Shown piece after piece: positions 38,601-50,600 of a stretch of 64,000 bases of DNA; within the stretch, counting starts at the first letter, position 1; every line of letters starts with the position of its first letter. Origin of the DNA: Trichostrongylus colubriformis. Lineage: Eukaryota > Nematoda > Chromadorea > Rhabditida > Trichostrongylidae. Made by a program: the position numbers and the translations under genes. Under the pieces are notes generated by a model. The model ran no database searches. It saw only the letters and a list, made by a program, of their open reading frames with translations, and had not been told where the DNA came from. The stretch covers positions 55,412,591 to 55,476,590 of the forward strand of contig OZ022258.1 in the NCBI GenBank assembly GCA_963978905.1. The letters are read 5' to 3'.

Positions 38601-41600
38601 TGAATGGTTTTAATTGGAGCTGTTCCATATTTCATTTGGCATCTTATTTTGACAAAGAAGAAGATTACAGTAGTAACAACATAGTGGATTCGAGCACATT
38701 ATTATAACTCACCATTTCATGTTCCATTTCTGCAGTGTGCTTATCAAGGCAGCCACACGTTTGGATTTTCACCACACTCCAATTGGCTCCGTTTAGAAAA
38801 GGACTTCTATCAAGCTCCATGACCCTCAGCGCCTCCCGGACCTTCATAATTAATTAGCAACCGTTGACCAGAAAAACATAAATCAGACTCTTCAAGTATT
38901 AGGTTGTCCCAAAAGTCTTGTAGTATTTTTCCAAAAAAAAATCAGTAACTCTTGTTCATTTCGAACAGGTCCAGGCGGTTCAGAAATATGGTAGAGATTC
39001 TCTAGGCTTTTTAACAAAATATTAGGTAGTCTAAAAAGTTTTTTCGTATTTTTAAATACCGCTTTTTCCCTCAAAACTGCTTTCCACAAAATTTCTTCTG
39101 CACATATATATGTAGTACAAGTCCACACGCATCTATAGGTAATGTTGTCTTACATCTCCCGGATAACCCTTTTCGACAAACTAAAAATATCAAAAGTCAC
39201 CTCATTTTCAATTCCAATTTTTTTTCTTTGAATGGCGTTGGACAAGGAAAGGAAAAGGTGATAATCCGATGGAGCAAAATCAGGGCTATAAAGCAGCAAT
39301 TTTTATCCAAGCTAGAGAATTTTTTAAAAGGAAAAATTTCAAAAAAATTTCACCATTAATGAAAAAATGACTCGCCAAAAAATTCTCGAGCTTGGATAAA
39401 AATTGCTGCCCCATCCACCTTATAGCCCTGACCAGTCGGGTTGGCCGGCTGACGCCGGCCAACCCTCCTGGACTCGGATTGGCCGGCTTCGCCGGCCAAT
39501 CCTCGTAGGGGCGGCTTTGCCGCCCCGGCAGGGTGGCTTTGGGGCTTTCTGCTTTGTAGTGAGGAGCGACTCTCGGCTCGCCGCTAGCGCGGCGAGCCGA
39601 CTTTCGCATGCGCGCTTCGCGCGCATTGCAGCAGGAATAGGCCCTGTGTATAGAGAGCGCACATAGCAGCAGGGAACGGATAATATGCGGCTTGTATATA
39701 TTTTGAGCAAACCTACAATGATCATCGCCTTTGGTTGAAATAAAAGACACCACACCCATCTGTAACCTCTTCCCCACTGAAGGCAAAACCCCTTAAAAGA
39801 AAGGCAGGATTCGATACGAGCACAAAAATAGAATTGAAGCACTTAGTAGTACCAAAGTAAGGATGATGGATCGAAACGGTCAAAAAATCCAAGTAAGAAG
39901 ACCCCCTTCCCATCGTTGATCCAAGTGTGTAAGGCACAATCGCAGAGGGGCGGCCACGCTAAAAGGAGCGGCAGCAGTTGGAGGTGTCTCATCGTGAGCG
40001 CTGAGGCGCTCCGTAGTAATTGACTTTTGAGGATTAAAAGTTTGGAGAGGACGTGCATGTATCAGTTCTATAAGAAACATTGACCTTAACTGATTGCCGA
40101 GAGATACACCTGATAATAACACACCACTCCCCAATGGTAACCGAGAACAAACAGACACTTTGTGAGTGTGGTACCAATATTGCAATTATGGCCGGGCTAG
40201 GCTTAGAACGTATGTACTCTATACACAGGGGGTTGACGTGTACAGAGTACATAAGTTTGGTGGGTTGACTCCTACTCAATCCTAACCTGCCCGACCTCCA
40301 CACCCCGTACCTAATTTGCTTCTTGTGTGCTCCCTACATTTTGGTCTGTCCCTATCCAGTTCTTACTCGCACGACATGAGCAGTCCCATTCCTGACCTTC
40401 CCGATTTTCGGAACCCAAGCGAGGGTTTATAAATTTGAGTACCCATCGGTTTCGGCGCAGGCCCCGCCCATGGTGGACGGAGCTAAGCTTAAAACTTATA
40501 TGCTCCGTACACGTGACCCCTACCCAATCCTAACCTGCCCGACCTCCACAGGCCCGTGCCTTATTTGCTTGTTGTGTGCACCCTTCACTTTGGTCAGTCC
40601 CTCCCCAGTCCTTACATGTGCGATTCAACAGACCCTTTCCTGACTTGCCCGATTTTCAGCACTTGAGCGAAGACCTGAATTCGTTTATTCATGGATTTCG
40701 GCGCGAGCCCAGCCTATGGCGGGCGGAGGTAGGCTTAGAATTCATGTGCTCCGTACACTTGTGTTTGCCCTGTGCTATCCTAACTTGCCCTACCTCTACA
40801 GGCCCGTTCCTAACTTGCTTCTTGTTACTCCCTACACTTTCGTCTGTTCCTACCCAGTCCTTACTCGCACGACCTCAGCAGTCCCATTTCTGACCTTCCC
40901 GATTTTTGGCACACGGGCGAGGACTTAAATTTGTGCACATCGATTTCGGCGCAAGCCCAGCCCATGGTGGGCGGAGCTAGGCTTAGAACTTATGTGTTCC
41001 GTACACTTATGTTTTTACGCTATCCTAACTTGCCCTACCTCTACAGGCCCGTTCCTAATTTGCTTCTTGTGTGCTCCCTACATTTTGGTCTGTCCCTATC
41101 CAGTCCTTACACGCACGACTTCAACAACCCTTTCCTAACTTGCCCGATTTTCTGCACTTAAGCGAGGACCTAAATTCGTTCATTCATCGGTTTCGGCGCA
41201 AGCCCAGCCCATGGTGGGCGGAGGTAAGCTTAGAATTCATGTGCTCCGTACACTTGTGTTTGCCCTGTGCTATCCTAACTTGCCCTACCTCTACAGGCCC
41301 GTTCCTAACTTGCTTCTTGTTGCTCCCTACACTTTCGTCTGTTCCTACCCAGTCCTTACTCGCACGACCTCAGCAGTCCCATTCCTGAGCGTCCCGATTC
41401 TCGGAACCCAGGCGAGGACTCAAATTGGAGCACTCATCGGTTTCGGCACAGGCCCCCCCACGGTGGGCGGAGTTAGGCTTAGAACTTATGTGGTCCGTAC
41501 ACTTGGTCCCTACCCAATACTAACCTGCCCGACCTCCACAGCCCGTGCCTTATTTGCTTGTTGTGTGCACCCTTCACTTTGGTCAGTCCCTCCCCAGTCC

Positions 41601-44600
41601 TTACATGTGCGATTCAATAGACCCTTTCCTAACTTGCCCATTTTCAGCACTTGAGCGAAGACCTGAATTCGTTTATTCATCGATTTCGGCGCGAGCCTAG
41701 CCCATGGTGGGCGGAGCTAAGCTTAAAACTTATATGCTCCGTACACATGACCTCTACCCAATCCTAACCTGCCCGACCTCCACAGGCCCGTGCCTTATTT
41801 GCTTGCTGTGTGTTCCCTTTGCTTTGGTCAGTCCCTCCCCAGTCCTTACATGCGCGACTTCAACAGACTCTTTCCTAACTTGCCCGATTTCCAACATCTG
41901 AGCGAGGACCTAAATTCGTTTATTCATCGATTTCGGCGCAAGACCCGCCCATGGTGGGCGGGGCTAGGCTTAGTTCTTATATGCTCTGTACGCTTAGGTC
42001 AGCCCCTCCTCACTCCTAACTCGCGCGACCCTCCAGGATACAGTTGAGATGAGGCCCTACTTGCCCGATCCCTACAGGCCCACTCTTGATTTAGCCGATT
42101 TTTTCAACCATTTCTGCGCGAGTCCCGCTGCGGAGCTAGGCTTAGTCCTTAATGGGCTCCGCACACTTTGGTCTACCCCTACCCATCCCCAACTTGCCCG
42201 ACCTTTCCACGTTGCAATTGAGTTGAGAGTAGATTATGTGACAAAAAAAACGGACACATGCACACACACACACAAACACACCAAACTTCTGGTTTTAGCT
42301 TGCCTCTCATGTGCTCCGTACATTTTGGCTTACCCCAACCCATCCCTAACTTGCCCGACCTCTACAGGTCCATTCCTAGCCTGCCTGATTTTTGGAACCT
42401 GAGCGTGCACTTAAATTTGAACACCGGCAGTTTCCGCGCAAGCCCCGCTCACATTGGACGGAGCTAGGCTTAATTCTTATGTGCTCTGTGCGCTCAGGTC
42501 AGCATCTACCCAATTCTAACATGCCCGACCTTTCCAGACAGCAGTTCAGTTGAGACATATAACAATGGGGTGGGGTGCAAGTGTTCCGACTGGTGAGGTC
42601 AGGTCAGGTTGCGTTGCGCGGCGGATTGCAAACAGGTAAAGACAGGTAAAACACGCTGCCAAAGCTCCTCCCCTAAAAAGGCTTAGGCAAATCTGGGAGA
42701 GCCCAGACGGCAGGACACGCCACCATTCGGATAACTCGCGAAGGGCGGTGACCCAGTTCGCCGCCGACCTCTAGGAATTGGAACACTTGCAACACACCCC
42801 ATAACAATGAGATAGGGGTGTATGTGGTGCAGACAGGTTGTAAATGGTTGACGCTGGACTGTGGGAGTGACATGGGTACCCTCGGTGTATTCCTAGGTAA
42901 TGCCTCCTTTCCTTACTGGCCCATCACAACACGGCTGCCATTCGCCTTTCGAGGCTCCTTATCAGTCCTTATCAGTTGCTATCACATCCGTTCCCTCACC
43001 ATTGATATCCCCTTACCACCCCTACATTACCTTAAAAATTCAGGATCCCAGCTTTGCTGCGACGCGAGATATGAATTTCCCGCCATTCGCCTTTCGAGGC
43101 TCCTTATCAGCCCTTATCAGTTGCTATCACTTCCGTTCCTTCACCATTAATGTCCCCTTACCACCCCTACATTACCTTAAAAATTTAGGATCCCAGCTTT
43201 GCTGCGACGCGAGATATGAATTTCCCGCCATTCGCCTTTCGAGGCTCCTTATCAGCCCTTATCAGTAGCTATCACTTCCGTTCCTTCACCATTAATGTCC
43301 CCTTTCCACCCCTATATTATCTTAAAAATTCAGGGTCCCAGCTTTGCTGCGACGCGAGATAGAAATTATGCGGTGAGCGGACAGACAAACACACACACAT
43401 ACAGACAGACAAACAAACACACCAAACTTCTGCTTGATATATAGAGTATGATGATGATAGGAATAGGATGATTTGATTCCATTCCTAAATTGCCTCTCAT
43501 GTGCCCCGTATTTTGGCTTACCCGAACCCATCCCTAACTTGCCCGACCTCTACAGGCCCATTCCTAGCTTGCCTGGTTTTTGGTAACTGAGCGTGGACTT
43601 GAATTCGAACACAGGCAGTTTCCGCGCAAGCCCCGTCCACAGTGGGCAGAGCTATTCTCAGTTTTTATGTGCTCTGTACGCTTGGGTCAGCCCCTACCCG
43701 ATTCCAACTTGCCCGACCTCTCCAGGCTGCAGATCAGTTAAGAATGCATTGTGCGGTGTGCGGACAGACAGACAGACACACACACACACACGCACACACA
43801 CAGACAAACACACCAAACTTCTGGTTTATAAATAAAACACGACAAACATCTGGTCGAACTGAGAGTGCATGTAACAGACGGACGGACACACACACGCACA
43901 CACACACAAACACACCAAACTCCTGCTTTATATATATGTATAGGATCTTGCTCCATCGGATTATCACCTTTTCCTTTCCCTGTCTAACGCCAAAGAAAAA
44001 AATTTTCATAATTTTTGTATTGAAAATGAGGTTGACGTTTGATAAGTTTATTTTGCCGAAAAAGGTTATCCGGGAGATGGAAGACAATAATACCTATAGA
44101 TGCGTGTGGACTTGTACTACATGTGTGTGTACAGAAGAGATTGCTGGAAAGCAGTTTTGAGGGAAAAAGCGGTATATGAAAATACGAAAAAACTTTTTAG
44201 ACTACCCAATATATATTAACCCACCAGATCCCGTGGAGAGAGCTACAATGCCCGTTGTCGATACCCACCCAACTCGCGGTGTCATCTATTATGAGCGGTC
44301 TTGCGGCACCTAAACGACGGAAGCCTGCCACTCCATCAGTGCTGCATTGGGCAAGGGATGTGTGAGCTACGAGACCGTGCGCCGCTGGTTCATCAGCTTC
44401 AGCAACGGCGAGATTGACATGAAAGACAAACCACGCTTGGGACTGTGCTGGTTCTGGGACGCGGAAGGAATGCTTTTCCGCGAGGTGCTGGTACAAGGCG
44501 AGACAGTCACCGCTACCGTATGCACCCACCAGCTCCAGCAGCTCGCCGTCGCTGTTCGAGAAAAGTGCCGGAAGAGGTCCGCGGTCACCCTCCTTCATGA

Positions 44601-47600
44601 CGGCGCCCGCTCCCATTTCGCGAAAAGTACCCAGGCCAAGTTATAGGAGCTCGGCTGGGATGTGCTGCCCCACCCGCCATACTCTCCAGAATTGTCCCTT
44701 CTGGCTATTACTTTACCCATCCTCTCGAATCCTTCTTGGCCAAGAGAAAATTCGTTGATTATGACTCGCTTGCGAAGGCGATCGCTGACTTCTTCGACTC
44801 TCAGAACCGAGAGTTCTGAGAGGATGGGATCAACGATTTTCCTATAGAGTGGCAGAGCGTTGCCGATAACAATGGTCAATACGTTGTTGCCTAATTGTTG
44901 TTTGTTGGAGGAAAAAATAAAAAGCGATGATCGAAAAAAGTCCTACAAGACTTTTGGGACAACCTAATACATAGCGACAGTTACCTTAACCTCCAAGAAG
45001 CGACAAAGTCTCACGCAGCTATCCTTCACGTATTTGGACCTTTTCGTAGATCCTTCCTTTGTGGCAACGCTCGAAAATGTCATGCCCTGAAAAGGCTAAC
45101 TACTGTAAGCCTACCATAAACATATTTGTTTAAGTATTTTGTCCTCGACCCACCTGAAAGACCAAACAAACGAACGTTGTCGAACAGGTCAGCAATAGGA
45201 TCTTTTTCGTCATCGGGTCACCTAGCTAAAATGCACTGTACTCAGTGACGGATTAATTCTGCCATACCAGACCACATTCGTACCTTACTTCTCAGCTCCA
45301 TAGCTAAAATCAGACCAAGCGCTCCACGAAGGCCTGCATATGCGAGAATAGTAAAGTCAGACCGTGGAGGTGTCGGTTGTGAACTGATCAGCTTCCAGAA
45401 CTATAATTAGCCCATAATCGATCAATAATGATTTATGCTAATGATCTGATACTAACTTTACAGAATATGTATATGGAAGCGATTCTGGCAAAAAATGGTA
45501 TAGGTGACAGTAGCATTCCTTCGATCAGGATCGACATATCTTCCATGTCTATCTCGTAATAAGTACTGCCATGTAACTGGAATATCGATGGTATTAGTGT
45601 AGTGGGAGCACCACAAGTCGATTTAGGGAGTATTCACCTGACGGTATAAGTTATGCGAGCTATGACTGAATATCTCCATACCGACACAGAAGCCAGCAAA
45701 GATGAAGATCACATTGTTTGCCCAGTATCCCATCGCCGCCCAGAGTTCCAAAGCCATTGCAGTTGTTTCAGGCGTGAACTTCTCTCTAAAGAGACAATAT
45801 TATCATATAATATACACTATACCGCTTACAATACATTATTAAAAAATCGACACCTGGCGACGGCTTAATCCATGTAAACCGTCGCACTGTCACACTGTGA
45901 ATAAAATAGGAAAAACTTGAAAGCACCGAATTAATATTGATGCGCCGAGTTCAACGACCTCTACATGTCGAATGTGGATGGGGAGGTCATCTGACAAAAA
46001 TTTTTTCACCTAACTGTAAGACAAAGCTCCGACCTTTTTGGGCCTACATTCACATGTTAAATTGAGTTTTTCACGATTTTCTCAAAAGCTTTAGTTTACT
46101 TCGTCAGAATCAATGGAGTAATTGAAAAAAAATCACTCACCTTTCGCAGTCTTTTAGCTGCGTACTGCAGGAGTCATCTTCCTGAGGGAAAAAGGTGTTG
46201 GATCCCTGGACGCGTTGATCTGCACGAAGGGATCAACGTCACTGTCGGTGGTCTAAGGATCAGAGGTCAATGATGTGGACCGCCCATTTAGGACTGTATA
46301 TAAACCCGTTGTTTCGTTTATTGTTTATTCTATTTTCTGCTCTAATAAATCTGCGACTTCTTCGTCTCCTGTAATCCGAGGCACAACAAAAGGAATCTTT
46401 GCAGCTTTCACAGCGAAGCTTGTGACCTACTAATCAAAATTCGGCATATTAAAGATCGTTAAACTTGCCGCATCGAGATGAATCCAACGCTTACGATTTT
46501 CCGATTTAATTCCTCTATTAATTCTATTGAACGAAGTTATGACTGTGTGACGATGTGCCGGATTAATCTGTCGTCAGGTGTCGATTTTTCAATAATGTGA
46601 GCGGTATTGTATTATGACTTGTTGTTGCTTTATACTGCTAAAAACCTTGAAAACATAAGGAGTGCAGAGCGTTCTTCATTATTTTCAACCAGAAGCACCT
46701 ATACATCTCTATTGTCTCTATTGGAGTCAAACCAAAAATGAACAAATAATAAATAAGCGATAGATGAAATAATATGAACGAAATCGGTCTGAGAGACCAG
46801 CAGCTTTTGCAGATGTGGCCCAAAAGCTCCATAAAAGGCACCTGTATGAACTGAGCATGATTCCGAAAACAACCAGACCGAGAGCTGGAGAAGCTGAGCA
46901 AGTCTCACAAAGCATAAACATGCCGTAAACACATACAAGAATAAATGCCTGAACAGGGATAAATGAATGGAGCGCATCTCTTGCTCACGCAAAAAACCTC
47001 AACTCATCCTAAAAATATTGGAAAATAATAGTAGCTGGCTGACCTGTCGCTTCTTGTTCTCCTGGAGCCTTGGAATGATCCAAGCCACTACTCTTGCACC
47101 GACTGCACCTATTACTGGTGAACCGACGATATTCATGATTAGCACGAAGGCTAGATGCCATATATCGAAGCTGTGAGAAATTCCCAGCTCGACCTGATAT
47201 GGGGTAGCATTGGATAGATTTTCAAGAAAAGAAACTCAAGATGGGGCACATTCTAAGCAGCTCCTATGAAGCTTGGAACTGCTTCCGGATGCTTTGGTGG
47301 TAATCACAGCACAAGAGCGTGGATGGACGGTGTGATAGACATCCCCTACAGTGGTAGCAGGCCAAGTCGTACTCATTTAAGACGCACCTTTAGAATGCTC
47401 TCCAACACCCTGTACGTGAACAAAGCGAGACCATCGTTCAAAAGTGATTCGCCTTCTATGAGAATTCGAAGTCGATGAGGTGCACTATATTGCTCCAGAA
47501 TCGCTACCACAGCGACAGGATCAGTAGCCACAATGATGGATATAAAGAGGAATACCTGAAGAAAACCTTTTTTATGAAAAACATGAGCTTATTGGCAGAG

Positions 47601-50600
47601 AATGAAGTAATTTTTGTGTTTTGAAGGGCACAACGTATTCATGGCCACGGGTTTGGGAGCGGATGGGTGCTGCAGTACGCAGAGGCAAATGACACGCTTG
47701 TTCGTTATAATCAACCCGTGCTGTATACAAGAATCCCGGGTGGGTGAATACTCTTATGAGTGACACGCTTTGTTGATTGCGTGGTTCGACTGTTTCGTCA
47801 CCGACAATAGCACAATATTCGTAAAGTAGAGGTCCTGTGTTGAAGATTTTGGGCATTTCGTTTTCCTAACGCACTTGTCAACGCCTGTATCTTCCTTTTC
47901 TAAGAGCGGATGGTAACAGCATTCACACTACTATGGTCAAAGAAAATTTAGTCTTCTCTTTTCCCTTTTCTTCTTTTTTTACATATTACATGCAGTCCAT
48001 TTTGCAGCGCTTGATTGGGCATGGCCTGCGGACTGAGGTTAGTGGCGAGAGTAAGAGTGTGTGGTGGGGGAGAGAGTTTGATACACTCTCACCCAAGTCC
48101 GTAAGCCACGCCCAATCAAGCGTTGCGAAATGGGCTGTACATATTTCATTATTGTACCAGTAGGTTGAGGCTACTTACGCCAGAAAATCGCGTGGCCGCC
48201 CGCGGCGAGCGGCGCGGCGGGTGCGAGTGCCAGTGGCAGAGCATGGCACTCTCCAAGCGAAGCAGTGTGGCATGGGTGGAAGCGCTAAGGTGACGCAGCC
48301 ACGCTTTGCCGGGCTCGCAAGTGCAATCGATTCGCAAGTCGTACTGGTGGCGTCGCGAGTGCGACGCCGCCGAAGCGATCTTCTGGCGTAAGTAGCCTCA
48401 CCCGTACCAATACATTGCCAAGGATTTCAGGCAGCGCGTCAAAAGCGGAGGGATTATGAATAAGAAAAACTAGTAGAATGCTTACCGCAGAAATCTTCAG
48501 CTGTTGCGTTTGAACGAGTATTGGAAGCATGATTGCGGTGGCGACGAACAACGTGACGTAATAAGCCACCACTGTCAAGCTCACTATGAGGTAGATCTTG
48601 GCAAAAAACAAATGCGAATTGATTTTGAACGAAGATTCGAACAAAAGCGGTGGAAGCATCACCTGAGATGTTGTTATGATTACTGTGGGAAAATATATAA
48701 ATCTAGCAAATATTACCATTAACAGAACTTCTGGTTGTAGGGAAGTCCACGAATATTTGTCCGTGAGTTCTTTGACCACTGTCGCAGGAAGAAATTTGTG
48801 AAATGCAATGCTGAAGCAGCAGTATTGGGAAATGGGTTTTTGGATGGATTGGAACTTCTCACTTATTATTGGAGAAGCAGATAACTGAAAAGCTGCCGGA
48901 GTTTTCGGGGCAGCTGTAGTGAAGGGAGAGAGGTAGGCTGTAGTCTTTCACCAGATGGTGCCCAAAACCATCAATCTGCACACTCAGTGTATACTATTAG
49001 GTTGTGGCAAATTAATTTCGATTTCAAGGTATGTATAAATAAATAGATTTTTTATCCTGAACTATTCCACTTTAAGGAAAGCCAAGCATTCCATTTGATA
49101 GGCTTCTTCCTGCTCTTTCTAAAATTTCTTGAATGTCGCTCTAATTGTTCCAGCCGGCCTTTTACAGGGCTGCGTATAATCATGAACCGACGCGACTATC
49201 AAGTCATCATGCTCTACAAATTCAAATTGTAACACTCCGCAGGGAGGTAGCCCATAATCTCAGCAGTGTTTTTGAGAAGATTTGTCCTTGCGAACGTACA
49301 GTGGAGTTCTGGTTAAAAAATTTGCTTCTGGCGCTTTTGATCTCGAAGGAAAGTCGGATCGCGGCAGCAGGTCGTCGCTTATTGATGAAGATATAAGGAG
49401 AGAAGTTGAAGCAAATTCCCAGACGAATACTCGTACGTTAGCAAAAGACCCAGGCGTACATTACTCTACAGTGGCCAGACACTTGTTGGAATCGGCAAGG
49501 TGAGGAAGATGTTAAGTGGGTGCCTTATGAGCTGGCCGATGAGCAGGGTCTGGCACGTTTCGACACCTGCTCCAACCTCCTAGATTGCTATAAACCATTT
49601 GTAAACCTTATTATGACCGTAGATGGGAAATGGCTTCTTTTTAGATAACAGGAAAAGGGGATTAGTCTGGATAGATAAGGATGCTAATCAAAAAACGTTT
49701 CCTAAACGCGACCTAGGTTATGATTACTGTGTGGTGGTGTTGTAAAGGTGTAATCCATTATAAATTCTTGCAACATGGTCAGCCAGTCACAGCAGAGTTT
49801 CACTGTTGTGATCAGGAGCAAATGTATAGGAAGTTGTAAAGAATGTGGCGCGGTGGTGAATAGAAGAGGGCCGATCCTGTTGCAGGACAACGCAAGGCCA
49901 CACACCTCACAAATCGCTCCGCCAAAATTGACCCACTTGGGTGGAAAACTTCTCCCCTACCCAGCGTATTCTCCCGACCTCTCCCTCACAGAAAATCACT
50001 TTTTTCGAGCCCTCACTTGTCATCTGCGTCAGAAACAATTCACTAATTTAAACGATGTTGAATGTGCCTTCCTTGAGTTCGTTGATTCTCGTGATAGTGT
50101 TTTTATAGTGAAGGCTCAAAATTACTACCTGTTCGTTGGCAAAAATGTGTAAATTCTGATGGTTTTGACTTCGATTGATAAACTTGTTTTTAAGCTGAGT
50201 TATAGTAGTTTGAAGTATGCGGTCCGTTTTCGAAATTGATTTTGCGACAACCTAATATTTCTTTTTACTCACACCATAATTGAGGATGGAAAGGGTGCGG
50301 TACACCCCCTTATATTTCTTAATACACGCGGCTGATACAGAGAGTGCCCGGCGGGCTCCTCCCACTTAGTATCGTCAAGGTGATTTTTTGGGAATATGAT
50401 TTCAGCCCAAGTTCAGGATGGGGGTAGGATTCTGGCATTAGTGGAAGAACTTACATGCGCGAAAAGAGTTTTTTCTAGTGAAACATGATTTGCTCAGTTA
50501 AACCATTTTCTCCCCAGGCTTAGGACGAGAAAGCATCCTCTTAGCCATGCCTGTCTTTTCTTCAAAAGTACTTGTGCGCAATACGCTATCAATTCAGTGC

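Larger units (their letters stand above)
39430..43946. mobile_element. 4.5-kb insert inside mariner B (hairpins, satellites, MITE)
   Basis: Comparison with the uninterrupted copy at 53,367-54,036 shows the mariner arm breaks after AGCCCTG and resumes at CTTGCTCC. The insert begins with a GC-rich hairpin cluster, passes about 0.5 kb with no gene, and ends in tandem repeats and CA-rich microsatellites. No terminal inverted repeats or transposase were recognised, so its class is unknown. Confidence 0.6.
39022..44209. mobile_element. Mariner B copy 1, nested in mariner A and itself interrupted
   Basis: Ends TTAGGTAGTCTAAAAAGTT on the left and complement of TTGGGTAGTCTAAAAAGTT on the right, flanked by TA. 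It is organised as two inverted 3' transposase ends, like the copy at 53,367. The right arm is broken at about 39,430, where 4.5 kb of foreign sequence begins, and resumes at about 43,947. Confidence 0.85.
38899..44967 (+). mobile_element. Mariner A, split by nested insertions (6.07 kb overall)
   Basis: Left end TTAGGTTGTCCCAAAAGTC at 38,899 and its complement ending at 44,967, both next to TA. Mariner A sequence is only 38,899-39,021 and 44,210-44,967; the rest is inserted mariner B. The plus strand shows a decayed transposase: VSYETVRRWFISFSNGEID, then WFWDAEGMLF, LLHDGARSHFAK and LPHPPYSPELS, with the part after DKPRLG deleted and later frameshifts. It sits in a single exchanger intron and accounts for nearly all of it. 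Confidence 0.85.

Noticed and set aside
39438..39627. Bacterial rho-independent terminators
   Set aside because: Hairpins are not followed by T runs, no bacterial genes are nearby, and they lie within a nested eukaryotic insert.
40576..42467. Series of 70-147 aa open frames rich in Pro and Leu
   Set aside because: They are translations of the 247-bp satellite, repeat from unit to unit, and have no splice or start context.
43593..44160. Long open frames with Thr/His repeats on both strands
   Set aside because: They arise from CA-rich microsatellites joined to the mariner B arm.
46638..46841. Continuation of the exchanger exon past 46,842 in three overlapping open frames
   Set aside because: The exon at 45,785 joins the AG at 46,842 exactly to give SSYREKFTPE, so these frames are intronic.
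47572..47856. 94 aa minus-strand frame as an exchanger exon
   Set aside because: It lies in the intron directly upstream of the ATDPVAV exon and breaks phase; neighbouring exons join without it.
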